A stretch of DNA of 64,000 nt, taken from positions 49,528 through 113,527 of the forward strand of contig JAXGGA010002845.1 in NCBI GenBank assembly GCA_038373865.1, read 5' to 3'. Positions 11,043 to 22,587 of this stretch are shown in pieces; the first letter of the stretch is position 1; the number at the start of each line of letters is the position of its first letter. This DNA is from Uloborus plumipes (Eukaryota; Arthropoda; Arachnida; Araneae; Uloboridae). The notes beneath the pieces were generated by a model. The model had not been told where the DNA came from. It did not search any database and worked only from the letters and a program-made list of their open reading frames with translations. The translations under genes were made by a program, and so were the position numbers.

Positions 11043-11739
11043 TACCGTATTACCCCGCAATAGCCGGCATGCCATAAAATTCAAGGGTCACCAGAGTTTC
11101 AGTAACCCTTGCTTGATTCTTTCCGGCATGCCGGAAAAACCGAGGTTAGAAAAAAAAATTGATTTAATACTATAATAATAAATACATGTTCAATTTAAAA
11201 AATATATATTATATATATATCATTTTATAAACAGTTTAATTTTGCAAATATTAATTAACAATACTGTTTCTGTTATTATCATAATAAAAAATCTCAGTGA
11301 ATTATTTTATAAAAATTAAATTAAAACTAAACGGACATTTGCAGTTCTAAAATTTAAATATTTCAGTTCCACAAAGAATTTACTACAGCTATTAAATAAT
11401 TAAAAAATAAACTTACCTCTCTAAAAGGAACTAAAAATAATTTATTAAAACAAGTTATGAATAAATTACTGTGACAATGATGCTTTTGAATCCATTAGTT
11501 AATCGGCATATAACTAGATCGGTAACCAATTCCATCATTAATAACAAACAAATATTGCGAAAAAGAGGCTACTTTTGAGATTTTTTTTTCTTCCTCAAAG
11601 TGTTTTGCTTTTTGATTGGAACTGAACAGAGAATTTTGTTGGAAAATGAACCTTAAATTATCCGGCATGCCTGAAAATTCGAATTTTCCGGCATGTTGGT
11701 CAACCTCTTTTTTCCCGGCATGCCGGCTAATGCGGTATA
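11043..11739. mobile_element. TA-flanked MITE with GCCGGCATGCC termini
   Basis: The left end TACCGTATTACCCCGCAATA runs on to GCCGGCATGCC. The reverse complement of the right end is TACCGCATTAGCCGGCATGC. Extra CCGGCATGCC palindromes lie just inside both ends (near 11123 and 11661-11695). The interior is AT-rich and non-coding. Confidence 0.7.
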
Positions 11740-12253
11740 CATATATATATATATATATATATATATGACATTGTGTAGATCTCGCAATCGTACAACTTTC
11801 AAAATCAGTTAAGACTGGCAGCGGCAGAAAATTCTCTTTTACCCGCAATCAAAAAAACAAAAAATTCCTCAACATGATTTCATTTTTTAGTTCTTTAAAT
11901 GCATGAGCATAAAAAAGGCAAAATTTTGCTTTTTTATTTTTGACAAAATCTTTTGCTAAAAGTGAAAGGGCCCGAACCAGGAGCATTTTTTTTAAATATA
12001 ATTTTTGCAACTTAAAAACATTTTTTCTTTCTTCAAAATTATTACTTACAAATTTTTAATATGAAGATTACAAATATGAGATTCTTGAGCATCTAATTAT
12101 ACGTTTTTCTAGCAAGTACAAGCTATTTTATTTTAAATGCATGCAGGAGGTAGTATGAAAAAATGTGACGGGGTCCGAATTGGTGCTGTTCCTTCAATAA
12201 AAACTGTAGCAAAAGTTATAACAAGAAGTTCTGTGAAGAACTAAACGAGCCTA
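11740..12253. other. Non-coding stretch with a TA microsatellite
   Basis: A (TA)n run lies at about 11740-11766. No gene was seen in the rest. Confidence 0.45.
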
Positions 12254-14142
12254 CTTTCCCGTACATCGACATCGGCATTCTAGCTTCTGATCATTATTCT
12301 CTTGATTATCTGAGACTAAAAATTATGTCAAACATACCTTTTTAGCACTTAAAGCTGATTTCTAAAAGCAAAATATACCCCTCTCATCAGATGAAATAGA
12401 CACATGAAAAGTAAATAAATGAATAAATAAAGTTTTGTCGCACCTTTTAAAGAATGTAACTGTTACAGTTCTTCTGTAGAAAAATTTCTCAATTGTTTTC
12501 AAAAAAAAAAAAAAAAAAAATTAAAAGTACAAAGTGCATCAAAACACATTTTATCAAAGAAAAAAAAAATTCGTCCGTTGATAAAATGTCTGGAATTTCA
12601 CTTTTAATCCGTTGCCAGTTGTTAAATATAAATAAAGCATAAAATGCCCTCGTTAAGGAAACATTTTTGTTACAAAAAAAATCGTCTGCCAAAAATAATA
12701 ATAATAATAATAGATAAATAAAATAAAACAAATGAATAAATAAACAAAAATTGTCTGCACAGTCAGTCATTTTTTTTCTGAGCCTGCATTTCCGCCATGT
12801 TTGCGGAGTTGGAGTCGGAATCAGAGTCCTCACAGAAGATTATTCAGAAAAGTACTTTACAAACATCATTTATCAAAACCATTTTCTTACAAAGTTAGTT
12901 TGAAGGAAATCCGACTTTAAGTTCAGTATCAAGATTCAACTTAAATTCCCCGTAGGCGCTAATGTTAATTTTTTTTTCTGAACGGTTCAATATTGATCGA
13001 AAAATGGTTCAAATCAAAAAGCAAAATATGGGAATGAGCCTCTACGAGATCTTTCAAACAATAAAAAATTTATTCCATTAGGATGGTTCACTCGGAGGTT
13101 ATTAGGTGGGGAAAGGTTGCTTGAACGGTTCAATGTTGAACGAAAAAATGTTCAAATTGAAAATTTAAATTCGGTAATGAAGTATCCTTTCTGAGATCCA
13201 TCAAACAAAAGAAAAAGTTTATTTAAATCGGACTGTTCACTCAAAAGTTATTCGGGGTAACAGCTTGCTTGAGCGGTTCAATGTTGAACGAAAATTTGTT
13301 CAAATCTGAAATGTAAATACTGGAATGAAGTATCCTTGACAAGATCTTTCGAACAAAAAAAAATTTGTTCAAATCGGACTGTTCAGTCAAAAGTTAGCAT
13401 CGGGGGACAGGTTGTTTGAATGGTTCAAAGTTGAACCAAAAATTGTTCAAATCGAAAAATCAAATATGGGAATGAGCTGTACTCGCCGAGATCTTTCCAA
13501 CAAAAAAAAAAAGTTTGTCCAAATCGGAAGGTTGCTTGAACGGTTCAATGTTGAACGAAAAAATGTTCAAATTAAAAATTTAAATACGGTATTGAAGTAT
13601 CCTTGCTGAGATCCTTCGAACAAAAAAAAGTTTATTTAAATCGGACTGTTCACTCAAAAGTTATTAGGGGTGACAGCTTGCTTGAGCGGTTCAATGTTGA
13701 ACGAAAAATTGTTCAAATCGGAAATGTAAATACGGGAATGAAGTATCCTTGACAAGATCTTTCGAACAAAAGAAAGTTTGTTCAAATCGGACTGTTCACT
13801 CAAAAGTTAGCATCGCGGGACAGGTTGTTAAAACGGTTCAAAGTTGAACCAAAAAATTGTTCAAATCGAAAAATCAAATATGGGAATGAGCTGTACTCGT
13901 CGAGATCTTTCCAACAAAAAAAGTTTGTCCAAATCAGAATGTTCATTCAAAAGTTATTGGGGGGGGGGGACACAGACCGACCGACCAACACACAAATTCC
14001 CCATCTCAATACCCTACTTTCAAATTTTTAATTTTTCGATATTCATTTTACATTTTTATTTTTTTAACTTGGCGATATTTTTTTGATGCATTAAGCTACT
14101 TTCAATACTTTTTTTGTCTTTCTTTTATTTTTAACGGGAAAG
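12254..14142 (+). mobile_element. TIR element carrying a ~147-bp minisatellite, copy 1
   Basis: The ends are CTTTCCCGT and ACGGGAAAG, each next to TA. A second copy in opposite orientation lies at 37619-39413 and matches along its length. The interior holds seven degenerate tandem units at 12975-13965. The TA+CTTTCCCGT end resembles the TA+CTTCCTTTTACGT end of the elements at 1491 and 53627, so the two families may share a transposase. No transposase is encoded. Confidence 0.65.
12975..13965 (+). repeat. Minisatellite, ~147-bp unit, seven units
   Basis: The anchor ACGGTTCAATGTTGAACG recurs at about 12983, 13124, 13275, 13421, 13541, 13688 and 13835. The usual spacing is 141-151 bases, with one short unit of 120. 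Each unit also contains a GTTCAAAT block, an AAGTATCCTTG block, a run of A after GAACAA and CAAAAGTTA. Confidence 0.8.
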
Positions 14143-14884
14143 TAGGCTAAAAAAGAAGTTTAGAACTGTCTATCAAAATCAGGGTTTCCACACCATTCTG
14201 AAGTAAAAATTCCCTGCATTAATAAACAAGAAAGTTTCATAAAAATATTAAAATAAATTCATAAAAAAATGAAAATAAGGAGAAATTAAACAGAACATTT
14301 AATTTTGATGACTAATCTTATGCTCTCTAAATTACTTTAGTACAGAGTTTAAAATGCATATCAGATAAAACATTACATAACTTTTAAAATAAAATTACTA
14401 TTTTTATTTTATTTCTTTCTTTCATTTATTTTTAAATTTTAGTATTTAGTTATTGCTTTTTGTAATTAAAAAGAAAAAAAAAGGAAAATTCTCAGCATTT
14501 TTCAGGAACTTTTTTAAAGTTCCTTTTTTTTCTTCTGACTTATCAGTTCTTCCAGAACCAAATATATCCCTACATATGCAAGGCTAAAAACCTTTGCTTA
14601 GTCAAGTAATTTTTCGCAATATTCCAATAAAACTAACACGAATTTGCAAATGCTTTTGCAAAGAAAAATATTGGATAAATTTTTCTTAATCCAAAATAAA
14701 TTTTCCCCTGGTTTTGAAATCATAATTTTAGCAATGATGACATTATACTTATAGCAGCTTCAAATTATAAACCCAATATTTAAAACGTAAAAACTTTTGA
14801 CTGTTAAAAGAATAAACATTTCCAAAACTAAAAATAACATAGTATCTTAAAAGCTTGCTATTTAATTAAAAATCAATAATCCTT
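14143..14884. other. Non-coding AT-rich stretch
   Basis: No gene or repeat boundary was recognised. Confidence 0.4.
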
Positions 14885-14892
14885 GCTACATG

Positions 14893-15294
14893 CAGGGGTG
14901 CAGAAAATGTTTTCCCATCCAACATTTCCCCCAATCCGTGCGAAAATTTCCCCAAAATTTAACGACATAAATAAGCTTAGATAAAAATTAATTTCGCATC
15001 ACTGTAGACGTACCATAGTAAAATATATTTCAATTAATTACAATTTGTTTCTCCATAAGCTAAGTTATATACATAATACTTATCAATAAAAGCATATTAA
15101 CAAAAAAAATGTATTTATATATTGTTAATGTTAGAGCGGAAAATGATTTGCGACTCCTTTTAAAAGGAAGAAATAATTATAATTTGGAAAAGAGGTTTCA
15201 CGATTCACTTTTTATTTTTCGTAAAAAATTTCCTCAAAAGACCAAAATTTCCCCCGATCTAGGATCGCACGATCGGACATATTCTGCACTCCTG
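14893..15294. mobile_element. hAT MITE with 8-bp target duplication
   Basis: The left end CAGGGGTGCAGAAAATG pairs with the right end, whose reverse complement is CAGGAGTGCAGAATATG. The 8-bp duplication GCTACATG lies at 14885-14892 and 15295-15302. The interior is AT-rich, with runs of TTTCCCC near both ends, and has no transposase. Confidence 0.85.
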
Positions 15295-15451
15295 GCTACA
15301 TGTATAAAAAAGTCATTAATTTTTTTAAAGAAATACGCTCACAATTTGTAAAAAGAATATAAATGCATAACAGTATGTTATGGTAGTATAGTTTTTTACA
15401 TTCTGTATCTCTTATGTTAACATACTTCAACACGAGTAGGTAAAAAATAAT

Positions 15452-16504
15452 CTAAAATACCCTTAGGTTACTCAAAATAGGGTCTTTAAATAAACAGAAA
15501 ATTAGAATTGTTTTTTTCTGACACATGTTTGTAATTTCATACCTGTTTCCACAAGGAACAATAAAGGAATCTCTTTCTTTTGCAAGAAAAAAACTTTGGT
15601 TTAGTTCAACTTTGACTGTCCCATATAAAACACAGTAATGAATGTTTTTCTCTGGAGAACATTGCTCTGGTTTTACTTGAAGAGCAAATAGTTCTAGAAA
15701 TCCAAAAGATATACTTTTTGAGTCAAAAGTCTTTGCAATTTGATAACCAGAATTTCCGGTCGAATGACCGAACTCATCCCAGGACAGCTTTTTATGTGAC
15801 TGTACAACTTCCGCACATAAACGTCTATTACCTTCTTCATTCAAGACAACAATATGATCAATTTCACTACACTTTTTTGGCTTGCATTGGTATTTTCTTT
15901 TCAAGGGCTTTATTTTTTCTTGCGTGTGTATGGGACTTGGAACGTATTCTGCTTCTTTGAGCCCCTCAAAAATACCAAGGAAAATGTTCTCTCCACTTCC
16001 GTTAGTGCCATATATACAGCGTTGGTTTTTCCAAGTCGCTAAAGGTGTGAATTTTTTTCTAGTGGATCGTCTAACAGAATCACCCAAATTAAACTTTGCT
16101 CTTTTTGAGGTGTTTTTGGCACCCCTTTTATTGGGGCTTGAAGCCATCACTTCCGTAGCTGTTCCTGAAGTTAAACTTGGATCAATGACCTGCTGTTGCT
16201 CCGATTCATTTATAGACTCAACTAATGCTTCATTAGTTTGATTAACATTACTTAAAAAAGAAATAGCAGAATTAACATCTTTATTTACACCAACAGTTGC
16301 AATTTTGGAGGAGGCTTTACTTCCATTTGTTTTATTTGCTGGTTTAAAACAGAATATTTCCGAAGTATTATTTTTATTCATGGCAACTTCAGCTCTAGGA
16401 TCAATACTGCCACAGATAAATGCTTCTATCTGTCCAAAATCAGCACACTCTTTGGAGATTCCTGAACATGATGCTCTCTTACGATACTGAACTGAATTAG
16501 GCAT
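15452..16504 (-). CDS. CENPC: CENP-C homologue, C-terminal part (CENP-C motif plus cupin)
   Basis: This frame encodes 350 residues ending in a stop. The CENP-C motif is at about 144-165 (VRRSTRKKFTPLATWKNQR then IY); this Arg- and Trp-containing segment binds the CENP-A nucleosome. A C-terminal cupin-like dimerisation domain follows at about 265-340, with a G-F-VP-GN-Y-I-N signature (YGTVKVELNQ, DSFIVPCGNRYEITN). The stretch before the motif is low in conservation and rich in Ser, Asn and Lys, as in other CENP-C proteins. The Met at 16504 may not be the real start: the frame stays open back to a stop at 16580-16582, and a different frame is open in the exon-like sequence just upstream. Known CENP-C proteins are usually much longer, so N-terminal exons are missing here, lie unrecognised upstream, or were lost. 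CENP-C bridges centromeric chromatin to the outer kinetochore. Confidence 0.85.
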   Translation of the reverse strand: MPNSVQYRKRASCSGISKECADFGQIEAFICGSIDPRAEVAMNKNNTSEIFCFKPANKTNGSKASSKIATVGVNKDVNSAISFLSNVNQTNEALVESINESEQQQVIDPSLTSGTATEVMASSPNKRGAKNTSKRAKFNLGDSVRRSTRKKFTPLATWKNQRCIYGTNGSGENIFLGIFEGLKEAEYVPSPIHTQEKIKPLKRKYQCKPKKCSEIDHIVVLNEEGNRRLCAEVVQSHKKLSWDEFGHSTGNSGYQIAKTFDSKSISFGFLELFALQVKPEQCSPEKNIHYCVLYGTVKVELNQSFFLAKERDSFIVPCGNRYEITNMCQKKTILIFCLFKDPILSNLRVF

Positions 16505-16614
16505 ATTGCGAATTGTCTGATTGCTGCAGAATTTAATTTTCTGCCTCGTTCCTTTATATTTGAAGAGTTTGTCTCTTTTTTAGGTTCATATATTTCACAA
16601 TTCATATATAAAAC
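16483..16614 (-). CDS. Possible upstream exon of the CENP-C gene
   Basis: A good acceptor (TTTCTATTTCAG) precedes 16614. From the ATG at 16605 a frame runs 41 codons (MNCEIYEPKKETNSS start, then IKERGRKLNSAAIRQFAI) to a GTAAGA donor at 16482. Removing the 53-base segment 16430-16482, which ends in ACAG, joins this frame exactly to the CENP-C frame at IEAF and gives a 366-residue product. The pyrimidine tract of that short intron is weak. The alternatives are an indel or a start at 16504. Confidence 0.4.
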
Positions 16615-16782
16615 CTGAAATAGAAAGTTAAATATAACAAGATTACAGAAATGAACAAATAATGACACAAAGTTGAACTTTAATATGACTATGGTTAATA
16701 TTAAATCACAGCTAAACCAAGCGCTTTGTTAGAAAAGTTTGTTTTGCTATAGTTCTTTGCCTTAAAAATCTCATGTATTCTA

Positions 16783-16860
16783 CAGTACACTCCCGATTAT
16801 CCTCGGAATTGGGTAGCACGGGATCGTGGATAACCAAACTCGCGGATAATTTTAAAAAAG
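16783..16860. mobile_element. Pogo/Tigger-type terminus (fragment)
   Basis: CAGTACACTCCCGATTATCC after TA, then a second GTGGATAACC...GCGGATAA block, is the classic Tigger-like end. No matching right end was found downstream, so the copy is probably truncated. Confidence 0.55.
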
Positions 16861-17596
16861 CATAAAAGAAGAGGTAAAAATATAAAAAATGTTTTTTGCT
16901 TACAAATAATTGCATTACACTTGAAACGAGATATGTACAAACAGTGACAACAGGTACAGCATAGAAAATTATTTGTATTTGAGCTTCTCAAACACATAAA
17001 ATCTATAAAGAAGTGGTGTTTACGATAATGGCAAAGTAAAATAATTTATTGGATGAAGTACACTACAATCTTGGGTAAGAAATGTTGAGAAAAAAAACAA
17101 AATTTTAATTCATGTTTTTTCAAAAAAATATATTTTTAAAAATATATTTTTTACAATTCTCAACTAGTGGTAAAGTGGATCAGCATAGACGCATAGCAAC
17201 ATTTGACTGGTCCTCTGAGATTTTTCCTAGTTGAGGTTCAAAAATGCCTTAAAAAGAGGGAGAGAGAGAGAGAGAAAAAAAAAAAAAAAAACTTCAATAA
17301 ACACAAAAAAAAAAAAAAACCAAAAAATACAAAAACCTGAAAATAGATATTGTGATTAATTTTTGTAGACTTCTCTGATTTTTCACTCTATTACACTTGC
17401 ATTAATGTTACAATAATTAGGGTCAGTTGGGGTAGAATGGGCAGGGCAAAATTAAAGAGTTGGAAGCTCATAAGCATTTGAAATGAGGGGCCTCCTTCAC
17501 CATATGGATTTGATAAATGAGATTTTAAATAACTGATATATATTGTGCAAATCTAATATCTTTAAACGAGCAATTCTTATATATATATGTATATAT
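16861..17596. other. Non-coding stretch
   Basis: It holds a (GA)n plus poly-A tract at about 17258-17320 and a TA/TATG tract near 17577-17600. No gene was seen. Confidence 0.45.
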
Positions 17597-17975
17597 ATAT
17601 CTCCCCAAAAACAACAGTGTTGTAAGAAAATCCCCCGCCAAGAAAACCTTAAATACTCAGCCTTAAAAAGTTATGATATCGAGTTTTCCTGCCAAGTTTG
17701 TGCCAAACTACAACTAACCTGTATGTATTGTTCTTTTAAACTGTTTTCAGTCCTGCCAGGCGGGAAGCTTTGTCTTGTGAGGTGGTTGCTTAATGAGTAA
17801 AAACTTCCCGCCTGGCAGGACTGAAAGCAATTTAAAAGAACAATACATACAGGTTAGTTGTAGTTTGGCACAAACTTGGCGGGAAAACTCGATATCATAA
17901 CTTTTTAAGGCTGAGTATTTAAGGTTTTCTTGGTGGGGGATTTTTTTACAACACTGTTGTTTTTGGGGAGATATC
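17597..17975. mobile_element. Fold-back element with ~170-bp arms
   Basis: The left arm 17597-17766 and right arm 17807-17975 are near-identical inverted copies separated by a loop of about 40 bases. The innermost stem is TCCTGCCAGGCGGGAAG and its complement. Short frames on each strand are the same sequence read both ways and are not genes. Confidence 0.85.
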
Positions 17976-18715
17976 ACATGTTTTTGCATTAATATTATTT
18001 CTTTGCCTGTTTTTTTTTCTCTTCAAAATTTACTTTGCATGTTTTTTTTTCCTTCAACATTTTTCTTGGTGGTCCGACATATGTGGTTTTCTTGGCGGCA
18101 TGCATTTGGTGCAAAAGTTCAAGAATCTTCTTCAGTCTAGGATAAATTTGAAATCAATCACAATGTACCACCCGAATCTACGCAAAACAAAGCAAGTTGC
18201 TAACAATACTACGATATAGTTCTTTTAAATTGTTTTCAGTCCTGCCAGGCGGGAAGCTTTGTCTTGTGAGGTGGTTGCTTAATGAGTAAAAACTTCCCGC
18301 CTGGCAGGACTGAAAACAATTTAAAAGAACTATACATACAGGTTAGTTGTAGTTTGGCACAAACTTGGCAGGAAAACTCGATATCATAACTTTTTAAGGC
18401 TGAGTATTTAAGGTTTTCTTGGCGGGGGATTTTTTTTACAAAACTGTTGTTTTTGGGGAGATATCACATGTTTTTGCATTAATATTATTTCTTTGTCTGT
18501 TTTTTTTTTTTCTCTTCAAAATTTATTTTGTATGTTTTTTTCCCTTCAACATTTTTCTTGGCGGTCCGACATATGTGGTTTTCTTGGCATGAATTTGGTG
18601 CAAAAGTTCAAGGATCTTCTTCAGTCTAGGATAAATTTGAAATCAATCACAATGTACCACCCGAACCGACGCAAAACAAAGCTAGTTGCTAACAATACTA
18701 CGATTAAATTAAAAG
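17740..18715 (+). repeat. Tandem duplication, ~489-bp period, of the fold-back core and flank
   Basis: The loop-proximal word TCCTGCCAGG occurs at 17751 and 18240, and the following sequence repeats in register, including TTTTTGGGGAGATATCACAT, CTTTGCCTG/CTTTGTCTG, GGTCCGACATATGTGG and CAATGTACCACCCGAA. The second copy lacks most of the left arm, so it is a one-and-a-half palindrome. Confidence 0.8.
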
Positions 18716-19507
18716 TTTAAACAAAAAACCCCAACCCTTACTGCCGATCTTATATTAAAATAAACTAAATTGAAGATCCCTTTAAAAGCCTTATGCAATA
18801 AAATCAATTACAAATAGTTTATCTGTTAACAAATAGAAACTGTCAACAGATGAAATTTCAATCATTGAGTTTTCATTCCTCGCCGCCCAACAATGACAAC
18901 ATAAATGCTCAGATGTTGAACAGAGCTAGTAGACAGAAATCAGACCAATTTTAAGCATTAATAACTCCGGGGTGCGATGACCCCGGGGGGGTAAATTTTG
19001 GGAAAACGTCCTCAATGTCTCATCGAGAAGATTCATACCAAAAATCAACACTAAAGACCCCCGGGGGGAAAAGATACGAAAAATAAAAACGAGGTGGGAG
19101 GGGGGGGTCGAAAAACCCCCTATGTCGAGCTTTGGGACAAAATAAATGTGGGTGCAAAATGAGAGCTCAATCCGAGTTACCGTTTAGTCTGGACCGCTGT
19201 CAAACAATTTTTAAAAAGTGCGAAAAATAGCGATTTTATAACATATATAACCCCTCCCCCTGAGGGTCCTGGATGTTTTGCTTTAGTAAGTGCCGTCAGG
19301 GGCCGTTGGAGATTGAGTATACCAAAAATGAACTCTAAGGATCTTTATGGGGCTGAGATACAGAGGGGTGAAAACCCCGGTTTGGTTACTCGCGTAAACA
19401 GTCCTTGTCGCTCTTTTACATTTTTATTGGCGACGGAAATTTTTTGGCGGGGCGGGACGCTCCCGCGTCCCGTGATATATATTATTATTATATTATATAT
19501 ATATATA
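18716..19507. other. Non-coding stretch with C/G-rich interruptions
   Basis: No gene was seen. The part from about 18960 to 19470 is less AT-rich than its surroundings, with several CCCCGGGGGG-like words, and looks like a transposon fragment I cannot name. A TA microsatellite follows at about 19477-19507. Confidence 0.4.
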
Positions 19508-20163
19508 CAGGGTGTCCACTCCAATCGTGGACCAATAGCTAATTTCTAAACCGTTAGAGATAAGCATAGTTTATTTAGGAAAAAATCTCCAAATTACGAA
19601 AGGAATTTTGAGTCTATTCAATGTTTTTCAAAAAATCAAATTTTGAAAGAATTACGAAATTTAAATTTTTATACAGCCCCCCAAGTCCTATCAATCATAT
19701 TTAGAAAAACATTCTTGACACTGTAACGTTTAAAACTAAAAAAAAAATCACTCTTCTACCACAAAACTTGACTAAGTTATGACGTTTTGAAAAATCAAGA
19801 TTTTGCATTGTTTCATGACGTCATCAAGGGAGCGATCTCTCGATGACGTCATGAAACAATGCAAAATCTTGATTTTTCAAAACATCAACATCATAACTCG
19901 GTCAATTTTTGTGGTAGAAGAGTGATTTTTTTTTAGTTTTAAACGTTACAGTGTCAAGAATGTTTTTCTAAATATGATTGATAGGACTGGGGGGCTGTAT
20001 AAAAATTTAAATTTCGTAACTCTTTCAAAATTTGATTTTTTGAAAAACATTGAATAGACCCAAAATTCCTTCCGTAATTTGGAGATTTTTTCCTAAATAA
20101 ACTATGCTTATCTTTAACGGTTTAGAAATTAGCTATTGGTTCACAATTGGAGTGGACATCCTG
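19508..20163. mobile_element. Long near-perfect fold-back MITE
   Basis: The terminus CAGGGTGTCCACTCCAAT is mirrored by ATTGGAGTGGACATCCTG, both ends inside TATA tracts. The arms of about 320 bases (19508-19829 and 19843-20163) pair along almost all of their length around a centre near 19836. Both arms end at the centre with ATGACGTCAT. No coding sequence. Confidence 0.85.
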
Positions 20164-20935
20164 TATATATATATATATACATATATATTTATTTCGGATT
20201 CCGAAAACGGCTCAAACGATATTGATAAAATTTTGTATTGAGTTAAAGTTTTGGTTTCTGAGTTCACCTACATTGGCGTTTTTTCTGTAAAAACGCGAGT
20301 TTTCACAAAAAACCCCGTTTTTTGTGCCATCATTATCAGTTTGAGAAGCTTTCTTTCACCATTTTTTGTATGATTACTATTATTAGTACTGTTTCATACA
20401 AACCTCGTTATATTATAACAATTGTCCCAAGAAGGGTCGTTCGAATGCCAAAAAAGTACCGATCCGTTCAAATTTCAAGTTGACGCCTCAAAATTGCTCT
20501 TTCTACCCGAAATAATTATCGGATCTTCTCGATTTTGGTCTCATTTTAAAGCCTGCGAAAAATATCCTTTAAGGGAATTTTCTTCTGAAGGTTTTGAAAA
20601 CTCTGAACCGCCAACTTCACCCAGAAAAAAAGGTACTGCCGTTTTTAAGTTAGTAAGATCAATTTTAAATTGGATTTATTCATATCGTTTGCACGATTGT
20701 GAAAGAAATTAAATAGCACGATATAAATTATTTGATAACAAAAAGCGGGGATTGATAACAACTTGTACCTGGGATTTAAAACTTCTTTGGCGATTGATTC
20801 ATTTTTCGTACTACGCAAAATGTCTACTTAAATCTGATCGGGACTTTTATAGACACGCGTTCCTTGACATAAATTTTAATTTCAAGGTGTGCCCGGGCGC
20901 AGAGAGTCGGGCCACGCAGCTAGCAAATAAATAAA
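20164..20935. mobile_element. Transposon-derived stretch with a Helitron-like 3' end
   Basis: GCCCGGGC followed by a loop, CGGGCC and then ACGCAGCTAG at about 20889-20923 resembles a Helitron-type 3' hairpin followed by CTAG. A frame of 96 codons at 20422-20712 has no homology I recognise, so I do not call it a gene. The 5' end was not located. Confidence 0.35.
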
Positions 20936-21985
20936 ATATGCATGCATTGTATTACAAATAGATGAGAGGGGATGAAACTGGCAATCTTTATGCCTGTTAG
21001 TGTAATAAGTGTTGAAAATGAAAAAAGAAAGACAAAGAAAAGGTTTAAATGTAAAAAAAAAAATCAAATCAAAAAAAACGAAGATTTGCGGAACGAAAAG
21101 AAGCGAGAGTTTTCTCCCTAACACAGGGGTCAGAGATTGTCTACCCTCTGTACAGCGAGGAGACATTTCTCTCTCCGTCCCTCATCACCGCTTTGGTTGG
21201 GGCAAAGGAAAATTTTGGGCCAGACTGAAAAGTGCCCTCTTGGCAGATATTACAAGGGGTGTGATCACTCACCGCTCTTCTTAATCCAGCGATTGCGATT
21301 GGCTAAAAGTGGAGGTGTGTCGAGGGCTAGCGTGCCTCTAACGAGGGTCATTGCTTGTTGCCCCACGGAGTTTGAATTTCGTTCTAAAAGCTGTGCGAAG
21401 CGCTAAAATTGACGGATTTTGAGCTTTCTTGTGTTGTATTAGCGATGAGCAGGGGCAGGGGGGTGCTAAAGGTTTAAAATATGTGTTGTGCACTATGTTT
21501 TTTTTTTGAACTGAAATACAAAACGATATATTTTAATTGTGTATTTTTTTTCTTTCAATTTTTCTGGGTGGGCCCGGCCCACACTGAGGAGCCGCCCCTG
21601 TGATACAGTCATGTTTTCCTATTCTTACAGAGCACATGTTAATTTTTCAGTTATACATAGCATATGAATAAAATAGTTGATATCCAATATCAATACAAGT
21701 TATGTTAGGTATGTTTTATTCTTGTGACATTAAATGATCATATTTTGCAAGTGATGGTAAACATCATTTACGTAAAATGTACCATTTAAAACATGTACAT
21801 TTTTACATGAAATGCATACTTATATAAATAACAAAAGAAAGAGAACTTTTAAGTAAGTGATAATGCAAGAAGATTGACAAGTAATTTGAACATGCATTTG
21901 CTTTTAAAAACTTATGGGATAGATATCAAAACATATATCAAAATATAGGATATTTTCAAATCCTAATAACAATCCTGATTTACCT
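20936..21985. other. Repeat-derived non-coding stretch
   Basis: A moderately GC-rich block at about 21110-21420 gives overlapping short frames without recognisable homology. A hAT-like end GGAGCCGCCCCTG lies near 21587-21600, without a clear partner or target duplication. The remainder is AT-rich. Confidence 0.35.
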
Positions 21986-21990
21986 CTTAC

Positions 21991-22085
21991 CTGCAGAATT
22001 TCTTTGAAGAAAACCAACTTTATGCCTTAAAATATATACTGTTATATATCCTGGGTTAATTTTGGTGCTGCTGGTGATATTGTAA
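21991..22085 (-). other. Candidate exon of unknown minus-strand transcript
   Basis: It is bounded by a strong acceptor (CTCTTTTTTTTTAG) and a strong donor (CAG then GTAAGAGG). Joined to the candidate first exon at 22588-22624, it adds 14 codons before an in-frame TAA. Read in another frame it is fully open (31 codons). It could be an untranslated or uORF-bearing 5' exon of the CENP-C gene; that link is inference. Confidence 0.4.
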
Positions 22086-22587
22086 CTAAAAAAAAGAGAA
22101 ACTTTATGAAAAACTACACATTACATAACACGTGTATGCATTATGCCACCTTTTTAAAATGTAATAATTCGCTAATTGTATCAATAGTTTAACCTTGTGA
22201 AAATAAATGCAGTCTACTTGTGGTTTGAAGCATGAAAAAAGAAACAAATTTTCTTTTACTACTAACATTTTCAGCTTTGAGCATGATTTCTTCCTCCTTT
22301 CCCTAATTTCAACAATTTTATTGCTAATTAATTATAGTAAACATATACCAGATTAACACAGGAGATATAACTTGAAAAAAAAAAAAAAAAAAATCCATTG
22401 TCACATTAGAATTACGTACTGGATCATATCATGAAGTAGGGCCTCATTCGTTTTGCTCACATTTTCAATTTCAGTACAGACTGATATTATTCAAATCAAA
22501 ACTATGTGATAAGATACTAGAATAACAGTAATTTAATAAAACGTTGAAATAATTAAAACAAATATTTACATTCAATCCTCCTCTTAC

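Noticed and set aside
12975..13965. CRISPR-like array
   Set aside because: Units are about 147 bases, degenerate throughout and without unique spacers, in a eukaryotic transposon.
17543..17989. Matching frames on both strands (17543-17800 plus and 17747-17989 minus)
   Set aside because: They are the two arms of a palindrome read in opposite directions and carry stops at unrelated points.
20422..20712. 96-codon frame on the plus strand
   Set aside because: No recognisable family, no splice or promoter context, and it sits in transposon-derived sequence.
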